A DNA stretch of 48,341 nt from Verrucomicrobiota bacterium (GTDB lineage Bacteria > Verrucomicrobiota > Kiritimatiellia > CAIQIC01 > JAGNIJ01), in contig JAKLGK010000013.1 in NCBI GenBank assembly GCA_022710725.1, positions 1 to 48,341 of the forward strand. Direction: 5' to 3'. Below the pieces are notes generated by a model. It had not been told where the DNA came from. It made no database searches and was given only the letters and a program-made list of their open reading frames with translations. Below, piece after piece: positions 7,956-15,902 of the stretch. Made by a program: the position numbers and the translations under genes. How positions within the stretch are numbered: position 1 is the first letter of the stretch; the number at the start of each line of letters is the position of its first letter.

Positions 7956-9614
7956 TCAGCCGGCGGGCGGGGTGAACACCCGCTCGACGGCCGCGAGTTC
8001 GTCCGCCTGGCGGGCGGGGGACCAGCCGAGCTCCGCCGCCATGAGGCGGGCGCATTCCTCCAGCGTGGGGCGCCCGGGATGGCCGAGCGTGCCCAGGCCC
8101 GTCCGCCGCAGGACCACGTCGTCCAGGCGCATCGCCATTTCCTCCCGGACCGCATGGACCACCTCGGCGCGCAGGACCTCCGTGGAGTCCGCCAGTGGCC
8201 GCGCCAGGGAAGGATCCCCGGAGACCAGGGCCAGGACGCTCCGGAGCCGAGTGCCGTAGTTCCGGGCAAGGTGCTCGGAAGTTCCGGCCGGCGCGACGCG
8301 CCGCGACTCGGCTAGGAAGGACTCGAAATCCCCGGTGTCGCCCCCGGCCAGCGGGGTCTCCCGCGTGCGGCAGCGGCCGGCGGCCGCGCCCAGCCGGCGG
8401 ACGGCGAGGTCCACGAGGTTCTCGGCAATGTGCCGGCAGACCGTGTACTTCACCCCGACGGCGCTGATGAGGTTCGACGGCCCGCCCTCGCGGGCGTGGT
8501 CGCGGATCTGCGACTTGTGGGAGGCCTTGGCATGTTCGGGATTCGTGTCCTCGTCGCCCAGCGGCCGCATGCCGCCGATCCAGAATCGGACATCCTTACG
8601 CTCCAGGCCGGCCGGGTAGAGCGCATTGATCTCCGCCAGGAATTCCCCGATGTCGGCCTCGGTGATCGCGAACTCGTCCGGGGAGCCCTCGTACAGCGTG
8701 TCCGTGGTGCCGAGAATGGACAGGCCCCGCCACGGCGTGACGAAGTAGTTGCGGCCGCCGCGCTTGATGACGGCGGTCAGGTCGCGCTGCCGGCTCTCGA
8801 TCGGGAACGCGGCGGCCGGCGGCAGCGCGCGCGTGACGAGTTGGATGCCCTTGGACCGGACGACGCGGCGGTCGGGGGACGGCGAGGTCAGCAGGCGAGA
8901 GGTGATGTCCGCCCACGGTCCCGTCAGGTTCAGGAACAGGCGGCCGGCGACATGGAACATCCGGTCGCTCAACCGGTCGCGCGCGATGACCGAGCGGATG
9001 GAGTCCTGCTCGACATGAAATCCCGTGACCTCCGCGTAGTTGGCCAGCGCGGCGCCCTGCTCCGCGGCGGAAAGCCCGAACGACAGAGTCAGGCGCTCGG
9101 AGTTGTGCATCTGGGCGTCGTAGAACACCGCCCCGCCGGTCAGGCCTTCCCGCCGTATGCCCGGCAGCCGGTCGAGGCATTCGGCCGGCGACAGCGTGCG
9201 GCCGTTCGGTATCGCGTGCGCCCGGTCCACGCCGCGATTGCGGTCAAAGGACATCAGGTCGTTGAAGAGCAGGGCCAGGCGCATCGCCTCGGGCCCCTTC
9301 ATGGCATGCCCGTAGCAGGGCATGACGAATTCCAGCGGGTGGACCAGGTGCGGCGCGATGCGCAGCATGCGATGCCGCTCGTTGATGGAGATGCGCATGC
9401 GGGCGAAATTCAGGTGCTGCAGGTAGCGCAGGCCGCCGTGGATCAGCTTCAGCGAGCCGGACGACGTCGCCGCCCCGAAGTCGCCCTTTTCCAACACGGC
9501 CACCCGCAGGCCGCGCAGGGCGGCGTCCCAGGCCGCCGACAGGCCGTACACGCCGCCCCCGATGATGACAAGGTCGAACGATTCGTCCGAAAGCCTGGCT
9601 AGGTCCCGTTTCAA
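7956..9614 (-). CDS. glpD: FAD-dependent glycerol-3-phosphate dehydrogenase
   Basis: This 552-aa enzyme oxidises sn-glycerol 3-phosphate to dihydroxyacetone phosphate at the membrane and passes electrons to quinone. The N-terminal FAD-binding motif is GGGVYGLSAAWDAALRGLRV (about 20-39), followed by GAATSSGSLKLIHGGLRYLQ, the GlpD signature. The C-terminal region (from about 400) is the helical GlpD_C cap. The frame starts with TTG at 9614; a nearby ATG at 9633 is out of frame and reaches a stop in eight codons. It is the last gene of a possible three-gene run with the 146-aa protein and the 860-aa membrane protein. The gap to the former is 30 bp. Confidence 0.9.
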   Translation of the reverse strand: MKRDLARLSDESFDLVIIGGGVYGLSAAWDAALRGLRVAVLEKGDFGAATSSGSLKLIHGGLRYLQHLNFARMRISINERHRMLRIAPHLVHPLEFVMPCYGHAMKGPEAMRLALLFNDLMSFDRNRGVDRAHAIPNGRTLSPAECLDRLPGIRREGLTGGAVFYDAQMHNSERLTLSFGLSAAEQGAALANYAEVTGFHVEQDSIRSVIARDRLSDRMFHVAGRLFLNLTGPWADITSRLLTSPSPDRRVVRSKGIQLVTRALPPAAAFPIESRQRDLTAVIKRGGRNYFVTPWRGLSILGTTDTLYEGSPDEFAITEADIGEFLAEINALYPAGLERKDVRFWIGGMRPLGDEDTNPEHAKASHKSQIRDHAREGGPSNLISAVGVKYTVCRHIAENLVDLAVRRLGAAAGRCRTRETPLAGGDTGDFESFLAESRRVAPAGTSEHLARNYGTRLRSVLALVSGDPSLARPLADSTEVLRAEVVHAVREEMAMRLDDVVLRRTGLGTLGHPGRPTLEECARLMAAELGWSPARQADELAAVERVFTPPAG

Positions 9615-9644
9615 GAATGGCGCTCGCAGGTCATGGCGGGCCGC

Positions 9645-10085
9645 TCACCGGTGCAGCGCGAGCACGTACAGGCCGGGCTCGGGATGTTCGATGGTAGGGG
9701 TCTCGGCGTAGTCGGCCACCACTAGGTTCGTCTCGCTGGCCGGGCCGAAGTAGCTGGTCCATTTCTCGCCGGTGTTGGCGTCGGTCAGGCGCAGGTAGCC
9801 GTTGGAGCTGATGGAGCCCGTCAGCAGTTGCGCGACGCCTTCGGTCTTGCTGGTGTCGATGATGACGGCATCGGACTCCTGTTCCACCCGGGCGGTCACC
9901 TCGATCTGATAGCCGCGGTCGGTCCGGTAGAACTCGCCTTTCCATTTCCCATGGATGTCCGCGCCGACCGGCGGCGGGCCGCTGGGTCCCGTGTCCGAGC
10001 AGCCCGGAATGGATTGGTAGGTGAGCAACCAGAAAACGGAACCGACGCTATAGACCCGGTAAAGCCAATCCTTCTTGCGCAGCAT
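9645..10085 (-). CDS. Small secreted protein of unknown function
   Basis: This 146-aa protein is not recognised. A basic N-terminus (MLRKKDW) and hydrophobic stretch run to SIPGC (about residue 29), so it may be a lipoprotein or carry a signal anchor. A Pro/Gly linker (SDTGPSGPPPVG) leads to a compact beta-rich domain: HGKWKGEFYRTDRGYQIEVTA, then GSISSNGYLRLTD. This resembles small lipocalin-like or META-like barrels in periodicity only. Its start overlaps the end of the upstream membrane-protein gene by 38 bp, so expression is probably coupled. Confidence 0.6.
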   Translation of the reverse strand: MLRKKDWLYRVYSVGSVFWLLTYQSIPGCSDTGPSGPPPVGADIHGKWKGEFYRTDRGYQIEVTARVEQESDAVIIDTSKTEGVAQLLTGSISSNGYLRLTDANTGEKWTSYFGPASETNLVVADYAETPTIEHPEPGLYVLALHR

Positions 10086-12630
10086 GGACCGCCTCGATGA
10101 TCAGACCGACCACCTTAACATCGTGGTTTCGAGCATATACAAAGACGGCATTCACAGGCAAGCTTCCTGTTTGTCGCCAAGTTGTTACGCAAGGCCGCCC
10201 GGCGGTCACCCTTACGGCGCCGGACTCATCCTCCTCCCGCGTCCGGACGTTGAACCGGCCGAGCGGCTCGCCGGCCGGGGCGCCGGAGGAAAACACGAGT
10301 TCCATGCGGTACAAACCGGGCGGCAGCGGCAGCTTGGGGCCGTAGAGAATCGCGGACTCCGGGTCGTGCCGGGCGCGGAAGATCACTTCGTCTCCCCCGC
10401 TGTGCCCGCCGTGGAACAGGCAGGCCGCCGGGATCTCCACGCGATCGCCGGGTGGCCAGGCCTGCGGCCAGCTTCCCGAACAGAGCATCGCCACATCCAG
10501 ATCCACGGAGCCTTCCGCGCGGGCGAACCGGAGTTGAAGCGGTCCGTAGGTGTCGTGCCCGGACACGGGGATCGATTGCCAGGTCCATTCAGTGGAATCG
10601 AACGCGAGGCGGGACGCGGGGAGTGCCGCCTCGCCGCTCAACGTGATCGCCTCAACCGCGCCACGGCCGCGGCCGCGGACAAGCCAGTACAGGGCGGGAT
10701 CGGGCGCCGCGCGCACGGGACGGGTGCCCGCCCAGGCTCCCGGGTCGGACGCCCGCCAGAACGCCCCGCCGCCCGCGGACGCATCCTCGATGGCCGTCCC
10801 GTTGCCGGATTCGACGGATTCCCATTCCCATCGGCGGGCCGGGAAGGCGACCGGGCAGCCGGGGCCGGGCGGGGCGGGGGCGCGGGGGGCGGCCGCCGGC
10901 TCGATGCGGAAGGCCCACACGTTTTCTGCCTGGCCCAGGAACGACAGGCGCGGGTGCCGCCGCAATCGATCCAGCGTGAGGCCGACCGGAAACGGGCTCA
11001 CTTTCTCGGGGAACGCGTTCTCGTGCACCAGCACGTAACCGGTTTTCATCCGGGCCAGCAGGTCCAGTTGCTCGTCGGTCAGCCAGCCCTGGTTGGCGCT
11101 TTCCAGGGCGCGGAAGACCTGCTCCACGTAATCCCGGCGTACGACGGGGCTGTAGCCGTTGATCATCCGGATCCCGTGCATCTGCGCGTAATACTCGTAG
11201 ATGGACGCCCACGACGAATCGCCCGGCCAGAGGGGCAGCACCAGCGCGCCGGGCGGGTTGCCGGCGCCGCGCGCGTCTTCGGCCACGGCGGCATAGGCGC
11301 CCTGCCCGGAATCCAGCAGGCATACCGTCGGGCGCACTTGTCCGCGCATCTCCGCCGCCAGCAGCAGGAGCCCGAGGATCGCCGCGCCCCGCGCGAGACG
11401 GGGGCGCGCGGTCGCGAACGCCAGCCAGCCCTCGAGACCCAGCGCCAGGGCCAACGCCGCCAGCGTCGGGACCAGGCAGAAGATCTTGGCCGTCTGGCGC
11501 ACCATGGAGTAGGGCGGGAGCAGCTTGCGCACGATCTTGAGCGCCAGGCCGTCGACCGGTCCGTGTACGCCCAGCGCCAGGATCATCACGTCCCCGATCG
11601 CCGCCGCGCAGAGCAGGAAGACAAAAAACGTGGAAAAGCTTCCGGGCGCGCCCGTCCGGACGTTCCGCCGGAGAGCGTACCCCCCGGCCAGCAGCAGGAG
11701 CGGAAGCATCCAGCCGATGTAGATGTGGCTCTGCAATCCTTCCGCCGCCCACTGCCAGAAGCCCGGCCACGTGGGCGAGAACAGCTTCACCTCGGCCAGG
11801 CTGCGGCCGCGGCCCATGCCGGAAGAGGACAGGTGCTCGTGAAGGAGATACCGGTAGAAGAATGCGGCCAGGAGAAACAGCGCGATGGGGGCCAGCGCCG
11901 CCGCGACGCGTTTCAGGTCGCGCGTCCCGGTTTCCGCGCTGCCGATCCAGGAAAGCAGCAGCCACAGCGGGAGGCTGATCGTGCAGAAGAAAAACACCTG
12001 CGTGTCGCTCCAGCACGCCAGGAGGATGGCCAGGCCCGCGAGGAGCCCGCCGCCCATCCGGCGGTCGCGCACCGCCAGGTCCACGCCGAGCGCCGTGAGC
12101 GGCACCCAGGCCATGGCGAGTCCCGCCGGGCTGCCGCCCAGCAGGTTGACCCACCGGAATGGAATAAGCAGGGCGGCCAGGGCGGCCCCGTACACGGCCA
12201 GCCGGCTGGTCGCGAAACGCCCGGCGAGCAGCGCCGTGGCCAGGGCGGTCAGCCACAGCGACAGGAACCCGACCAGGTTCCACGCGAGCGCGCGGCCCCC
12301 GGCGGCGGCCAGCAGGGCATAGGGAAGCGAAAACGGCGCGAAGTAGGCGCTGGGCCGGTAGCGCTCCGCGTCGTCGCCCGTGTTGAATTCGTAGACGTTA
12401 TGGAACCACGGGACGCGCCCCGCGAGCATGTCGCGGAGCAGTTCGAAGTGGTAAAGGAGTTGAAGATGATCCCCCGGGACCATCGCCCGCGCGTGGCCTT
12501 TCTCGACATTCTGCGACGACATCGGGATTCCGTCGCGGAGGTGCAGCGCGAGCGGCCAGGAAAAGGAAAGCCACACGGCGGCGGTTAGGATCAAGGTGAC
12601 GATGAACAGTCGCGTGGAAGAGGAGGACAC
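10048..12630 (-). CDS. Large polytopic membrane protein, YfhO/GT-C-like, with C-terminal soluble domain
   Basis: This 860-aa protein has about a dozen hydrophobic spans in residues 1-430. Its first periplasmic loop (residues about 30-85) contains GDHLQLLYHFELLRDMLAGR and WFHNVYEFN. This layout is common in GT-C glycosyltransferase-like proteins with a long first outer loop, including the YfhO family. Residues about 430-860 are soluble and rich in beta structure. A membrane sugar transferase acting on lipid-linked donors is the likely class; no substrate can be named. The start is GTG 12630, with no ribosome site. The sequence just upstream is the terminal repeat of the four-helix-bundle unit, which also carries a TTGACA, so its native promoter may have been replaced. 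Confidence 0.65.
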   Translation of the reverse strand: MSSSSTRLFIVTLILTAAVWLSFSWPLALHLRDGIPMSSQNVEKGHARAMVPGDHLQLLYHFELLRDMLAGRVPWFHNVYEFNTGDDAERYRPSAYFAPFSLPYALLAAAGGRALAWNLVGFLSLWLTALATALLAGRFATSRLAVYGAALAALLIPFRWVNLLGGSPAGLAMAWVPLTALGVDLAVRDRRMGGGLLAGLAILLACWSDTQVFFFCTISLPLWLLLSWIGSAETGTRDLKRVAAALAPIALFLLAAFFYRYLLHEHLSSSGMGRGRSLAEVKLFSPTWPGFWQWAAEGLQSHIYIGWMLPLLLLAGGYALRRNVRTGAPGSFSTFFVFLLCAAAIGDVMILALGVHGPVDGLALKIVRKLLPPYSMVRQTAKIFCLVPTLAALALALGLEGWLAFATARPRLARGAAILGLLLLAAEMRGQVRPTVCLLDSGQGAYAAVAEDARGAGNPPGALVLPLWPGDSSWASIYEYYAQMHGIRMINGYSPVVRRDYVEQVFRALESANQGWLTDEQLDLLARMKTGYVLVHENAFPEKVSPFPVGLTLDRLRRHPRLSFLGQAENVWAFRIEPAAAPRAPAPPGPGCPVAFPARRWEWESVESGNGTAIEDASAGGGAFWRASDPGAWAGTRPVRAAPDPALYWLVRGRGRGAVEAITLSGEAALPASRLAFDSTEWTWQSIPVSGHDTYGPLQLRFARAEGSVDLDVAMLCSGSWPQAWPPGDRVEIPAACLFHGGHSGGDEVIFRARHDPESAILYGPKLPLPPGLYRMELVFSSGAPAGEPLGRFNVRTREEDESGAVRVTAGRPCVTTWRQTGSLPVNAVFVYARNHDVKVVGLIIEAVHAAQEGLALPGL

Positions 12631-12643
12631 GGGAGGGTTTTAG

Positions 12644-12674
12644 GCTGTAGGGGCGTCGGCTGTAGGTTTGTCAA
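12644..12674 (-). promoter_or_regulatory. Possible outward promoter in the left repeat
   Basis: A consensus TTGACA (minus strand, 12674-12669) overlaps the stop codon of the four-helix-bundle gene. TACAGC (12649-12644), part of the terminal repeat, follows after 19 bp; a 17-bp spacing would use CCTACA instead. It points at the GTG of the 860-aa membrane-protein gene, 14 bp beyond the -10 candidate. Confidence 0.3.
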
Positions 12675-13027
12675 TTCCTTCGTAGTGCACGGATCAATGC
12701 CCCGAGCACTTTTTCGGCTTCCAGCATGATCGTGTCGCCTTCGATGAAGCCGGCCTCGTCGCAGTATCCCAAGCGTCGCGCAACAGTAAGTTGATAGTGA
12801 AGCTCTCGCAGCGAGCCGAATGCGATTTCAAGGAAACGAAGGTAATCCGGTTGACTCCCTCTCGCGCATCCTTCCACGATGTTCGAGGCAATGGAAACAG
12901 CGGCCCTTCTCATTTGGGCGGTCAATCCGTACGCTTCCGCCTTCGGGAAATGGCGGGTTATTTGATAGGTCAGCATGACCACCTGGTCGGCCAGTTCAAA
13001 AGCACGCAGCTTGGTATGATCCCTCAT
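12671..13027 (-). CDS. Four-helix-bundle protein (23S rRNA intervening-sequence protein family)
   Basis: This 118-aa protein matches the four-helix-bundle family first named for open frames in 23S rRNA intervening sequences and related to Avd of diversity-generating retroelements. Diagnostic segments are LRAFELADQVVMLTYQITRHFPK, YGLTAQMRRAAVSIASNIVEG and SLRELHYQLTVARRLGY. The ATG at 13027 is preceded by AGGGG, which belongs to the flanking repeat. There is no rRNA here, so this is a free-standing copy sitting between two glycan genes. The function of free-standing copies is not established; Avd-type relatives are basic nucleic-acid-binding pentamers. Confidence 0.88.
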   Translation of the reverse strand: MRDHTKLRAFELADQVVMLTYQITRHFPKAEAYGLTAQMRRAAVSIASNIVEGCARGSQPDYLRFLEIAFGSLRELHYQLTVARRLGYCDEAGFIEGDTIMLEAEKVLGALIRALRRN

Positions 13028-13061
13028 CTCATCACCCCTACAGCCTAAGCCCCCCTACAGC

Positions 13062-14255
13062 CTAAACCCCTCTCTCCATCCCCGCGACCAGGTCGGCCGT
13101 TCGGGCGGCTTGGAGGGTCATCGCCGGGATGCGCTGTTCCAGCGTCGCGCGGAGCCGGGCGCGCTCGCGCCAGCCCCGGAGGATATGGGCGGCCAGTTTC
13201 TCCTCGGTGAACTCGTCGAAGCCCAACACGAAGTCGCCCAGGCCCAGGGTGTTGAAGTAGTAATTCACCTTCGGCTGGTAGGCGATCCCGATGATGGGCG
13301 CCAGCCCGGAGGAGGCCAGGATCAGCGAGTGCAGCCGCATTCCGCACAGCAGGTCCAGCCGGCCCAGCGCGCCCTTGGTCTCGGCGTGATCATAGTCGCG
13401 GTTGGCGATCAAGGCCGCGCGGACATCGGGTTCCAGGCGCCGCATCAGCTCCTGCGTGATCTCGACGTCATGATGCTGGGTGCACGCGAAGACCAGCGGC
13501 ACGCGCAGTTCCCGCCAGACCCGGCGGAGCGCCCCCGCGTACGTCCCGAGGAAGGCCTCCGCGCCCATGGGGGGCCGGCTCCTGGAGGCCCACGTGTCCA
13601 GGTAGCGGTTGATGTTGATGCCCAGCACGGGCTCGCCGGGAGTCAGCCCGGCCTTTCGGAAAATCTCATCCACCCGCGCCCGGTCGGCTGCGGGGGCGCC
13701 GATCGCCGCGTCCGCGGTCAGGCGCACGCGGGGATGCTCGAGCCCGATCTCGCGGAACAGGTCGAGGGCTTCCGTGTCCCGGACGGCGACGAAGTCCATG
13801 CAGCCGAGCACGCGCCGGAGCATGCGTGCGCCGGCCCGGGTCCGGATGGGCCCGACGCTGACGTTGTAGCAGCCCATGCGCTTGCCCAACTTCCGGGCCA
13901 GCGGGAGGAGAAGGTAGAGCGTCGAGAGGAAGTTGAAGAGCGGGTTGTAGAGAGAGCGGTCGAACAGGATGGCGTCGAAGACCAGCGTCAGGTCCGTGCG
14001 CAGGATGGAGCGCAGCGTCGGCAGGCCCAGCATCTTGACCGACAACTGCCACGGCATCATGCCGACCGGATGAACGTCATTCGGGTAGTGATGGCGGAGG
14101 TAGTCCGGGCGCGGCGTGGGAATCTCGTAGCGGACCCGGCGTCCCAGGGCGCGGTCCACGTTGTCCATGATGGCGGCGATCAGCGCGGCATCGCCGGCGT
14201 TCCGGCCGGACGAGGAGCCGAGCAGCGTGATCGAGCGGATTGGCTGGGCGTTCAT
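13062..14255 (-). CDS. Polysaccharide pyruvyl transferase family protein
   Basis: This 397-aa cytoplasmic enzyme resembles CsaB/WcaK-type polysaccharide pyruvyl transferases. The N-terminal ITLLGSSSGRNAGDAALIAAI matches the family's GxxxxNxGD motif. GCYNVSVGPIRTRAGARMLRRVL and VAVRDTEALDLF mark the middle, and GRLDLLCGMRLHSLILASSGL is the hallmark C-terminal RLH motif near residue 310. Such enzymes add ketal pyruvate to surface sugars, which can serve as an anchor or export signal. I use ATG 14255; GTG 14267 is possible. The last codons (ERGV) and the stop TAG fall inside the right repeat of the neighbouring unit, so the original C-terminus was probably altered. Confidence 0.8.
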   Translation of the reverse strand: MNAQPIRSITLLGSSSGRNAGDAALIAAIMDNVDRALGRRVRYEIPTPRPDYLRHHYPNDVHPVGMMPWQLSVKMLGLPTLRSILRTDLTLVFDAILFDRSLYNPLFNFLSTLYLLLPLARKLGKRMGCYNVSVGPIRTRAGARMLRRVLGCMDFVAVRDTEALDLFREIGLEHPRVRLTADAAIGAPAADRARVDEIFRKAGLTPGEPVLGININRYLDTWASRSRPPMGAEAFLGTYAGALRRVWRELRVPLVFACTQHHDVEITQELMRRLEPDVRAALIANRDYDHAETKGALGRLDLLCGMRLHSLILASSGLAPIIGIAYQPKVNYYFNTLGLGDFVLGFDEFTEEKLAAHILRGWRERARLRATLEQRIPAMTLQAARTADLVAGMERGV

Positions 14256-14563
14256 ATGACGGCACACTGTACAATGGGCGGCGGGATGGAGCCAATCCTT
14301 AAGGCGTGCCCGCTTTGTTCAGGTGGAAAAAAATAGTTGCCCTGGTCAGCCTGCCTCCGAAAGGGCATCCTGACGCCCACACAGCGGGCCGTTCAGATTA
14401 AAAAACAGCATGAATTTCGAAGGAAAACTTGAAAATGCACTTTATTTAAAAATAGTTGTTGCCAAGGTGCACCTCTCTTTGTTAAACGATTTACCGACTT
14501 GTGAGTGGCTGTTGTGGTCATTCACTTAAGTGCAGGCAAACCCGTAAAAGGAGTGACAGAGAA
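14256..14563. other. Intergenic stretch, AT-rich towards the PEP-CTERM gene
   Basis: There is no gene longer than 20 codons here. It holds the candidate promoter of the pyruvyl transferase gene (14266-14295, minus: TTGGCT-18-TACAGT). Two perfect 10-bp palindromes face the PEP-CTERM gene: AGGTGCACCT (14465-14474) and CACTTAAGTG (14523-14532). The part from 14395 to 14490 is clearly AT-rich compared with the surrounding genes. I find no confident sigma-70 or sigma-54 promoter. Confidence 0.4.
14266..14295 (-). promoter_or_regulatory. Candidate promoter of the pyruvyl transferase gene
   Basis: TTGGCT (14295-14290) and TACAGT (14271-14266) are separated by 18 bp on the minus strand. The -10 ends 10 nt before ATG 14255, with no ribosome site between. 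Confidence 0.3.
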
Positions 14564-15127
14564 ATGCGTAAACTGATTGTAGCGTTGGTGGCCTTGATGG
14601 CCGCGGTGTCCGCGATGGGCGCCTTGGGCTGGTACAGTGATTACGTCCTCGTCAGCCTTAATGGCGGCGCGGATGGATACTACTGGATCGGCCTCGATCC
14701 GACGTTCGGCACGCAGTTCAATGGCGCGAACCTGGGCAGCGTTGTTCAGGGTCAGATGGTGGAACTCGGCGCGGATATGCGGTACTGGAGCGATACGGCG
14801 GACCGCGATGGCGGCGCGTACTATCGCACGATCGACGGCACGGGCTTCCAGGAAGTCATCTGGACCCAGACCTACCTCGGCGGCAATGACTATCAGGGCC
14901 TCGCGGCGAGCAGCGACAACGTCGCGGCGGGCTTGGCTGTCGGCACGCACACGCTGACCGTGTGGGCGAAGAGCTGGGGCACGGGCCAGGGTGACAGCTG
15001 GCTGACGGGCGTCACCGGCGAAAACTATGTCGCCACGTTCGGCATCACGGCGATCCCGGAGCCGACGACGCTGGTCCTCGTGGGCCTCGGCGTGGCCGGT
15101 CTGTTGGCCTATCGTCGTCGTCGCTAA
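14564..15127 (+). CDS. PEP-CTERM secreted protein, copy 1
   Basis: This 187-aa exported protein has a signal peptide (MRKLIVALVALMAAVSAMG), a Trp/Tyr/Gly-rich domain and a C-terminal sorting tail. The tail has IPEPTT, a hydrophobic span (LVLVGLGVAGLLA) and the basic end YRRRR. PEP-CTERM tails are cut by exosortase in the inner membrane, and the proteins end up in the exopolysaccharide or on the surface. The body carries DYVLVSLNG, GADMRYWSDTADRDGGAYY and TLTVWAKSWGTGQGDSW, and I know no function for it. The ATG at 14564 follows AAAGGAG with a 10-nt gap. A near-identical second copy follows after a terminator. Confidence 0.88.
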   Translation: MRKLIVALVALMAAVSAMGALGWYSDYVLVSLNGGADGYYWIGLDPTFGTQFNGANLGSVVQGQMVELGADMRYWSDTADRDGGAYYRTIDGTGFQEVIWTQTYLGGNDYQGLAASSDNVAAGLAVGTHTLTVWAKSWGTGQGDSWLTGVTGENYVATFGITAIPEPTTLVLVGLGVAGLLAYRRRR

Positions 15128-15145
15128 GACGGCATGACGGTTGAA

Positions 15146-15181
15146 AAGAAGCGGGCCTTCACGGGCCCGCTTCTTTTTTTT
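15146..15181 (+). terminator. Rho-independent terminator after PEP-CTERM copy 1
   Basis: A 12-bp perfect stem AAGAAGCGGGCC / GGCCCGCTTCTT (15146-15157 with 15164-15175) is followed by a T-run to 15181. Confidence 0.92.
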
Positions 15182-15197
15182 CACAGAGAACACCATT

Positions 15198-15761
15198 ATG
15201 CGCAAAATCATTATCGGTCTTGTGGCCTTGGCGGCCGCTCTATCCGCGATGGGCGCCACGGGCTGGTATCAGGATTATGTCCTGATCAGCCTCAACGGCG
15301 ATCCCGCGGGCTACTACTGGATAGGCGGCGATCCTACATTCGGCACGCAGTTCAACGGCGCCTTCCTCGGCAATGTGGGCGCGGCCAACTCGGTTCGTAT
15401 CGGCGCGGACATGCGGTACTGGAGCGATACGGCGGATCGTGACGGCGGGGCGTTCTACTACACCCTCGACGGCACGGGCTACCAGGAAATCCTCTGGACC
15501 CAGACCTACCTCGGCGGCAACGACTACCAGGGCACCGAGCCGGCGACCCACGTGGTGGTGCAGGGCGGCAGCCCGGGGACGCACACCCTGACGGTGTGGG
15601 CGAAGAGCTGGGGCACGGGGCAGGGGGACAGTTGGCTGTCCGGTGTCAGCGGCGAAAACTACAGCGCCACGTTCTTCATCCAGAGTATCCCGGAGCCGAC
15701 GACGCTGGTCCTCGTGGGCCTCGGCGTGGCCGGGCTGCTGGCCTATCGCCGTCGTCGCTAG
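15198..15761 (+). CDS. PEP-CTERM secreted protein, copy 2
   Basis: This 187-aa protein is a tandem duplicate of the upstream gene with the same length and layout. It has signal peptide MRKIIIGLVALAAALSAMG, the domain segments DPTFGTQFNG, MRYWSDTADRDGG and WTQTYLGGNDYQG, and a tail that is residue-for-residue the same from IPEPTT to YRRRR. The greatest differences are near residues 68-80 and 125-135. The first gene's terminator separates them, so each is its own transcription unit or the second depends on read-through. No clear promoter fits in the 17 nt between terminator and ATG, which favours read-through (inference). Confidence 0.88.
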   Translation: MRKIIIGLVALAAALSAMGATGWYQDYVLISLNGDPAGYYWIGGDPTFGTQFNGAFLGNVGAANSVRIGADMRYWSDTADRDGGAFYYTLDGTGYQEILWTQTYLGGNDYQGTEPATHVVVQGGSPGTHTLTVWAKSWGTGQGDSWLSGVSGENYSATFFIQSIPEPTTLVLVGLGVAGLLAYRRRR

Positions 15762-15784
15762 TTCGTAACATCCGCAGAACGAAG

Positions 15785-15814
15785 GAAGCGGGTCCTCCCG
15801 GGCCCGCTTCTTTT
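15785..15814 (+). terminator. Rho-independent terminator after PEP-CTERM copy 2
   Basis: GAAGCGGG (15785-15792) pairs with CCCGCTTC (15803-15810), followed by TTTT. The stem sequence resembles the first terminator, as expected for a duplicated gene with its tail. Confidence 0.88.
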
Positions 15815-15862
15815 CTTCGTCAATCAACTGTAGCCGCAACGAGATGCCGCGGCTGTTGGTTG

Positions 15863-15892
15863 TTGGAACTTTTCTTCATTTTCCGCTACTGT
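15863..15892 (+). promoter_or_regulatory. Candidate promoter of the 635-aa TPR membrane protein
   Basis: TTGGAA (15863-15868) and TACTGT (15887-15892) are 18 bp apart. The -10 ends 10 nt before ATG 15903, and there is no Shine-Dalgarno sequence. Confidence 0.35.
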
Positions 15893-15902
15893 GGGCTCCG
15901 GC

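Larger units (their letters stand above)
12635..13070. mobile_element. 436-bp unit: four-helix-bundle gene between paired inverted repeats
   Basis: The left end carries two copies of GGCTGTAGG, within 12641-12653 and at 12658-12666. The right end carries two copies of the reverse complement CCTACAGCC, at 13037-13045 and 13054-13062. The outer ends match as GGGTTTTAGGCTGTAGGGG (12635-12653) against GGGGTTTAGGCTGTAGGGGG read on the minus strand (13070-13051). The only gene inside is the 118-aa four-helix-bundle protein, whose ribosome site lies in the right inner repeat. There is no transposase. I see no clear target-site duplication, so mobility is inferred from the layout alone. Confidence 0.55.

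Noticed and set aside
14286..14336. A 16-codon frame (MEPILKACPLCSGGKK) with TACAAT 10 nt upstream
   Set aside because: It has a CPLC motif and a leaderless-type promoter but no other support. It is too short, and the TACAAT overlaps the opposite-strand promoter of the pyruvyl transferase gene.
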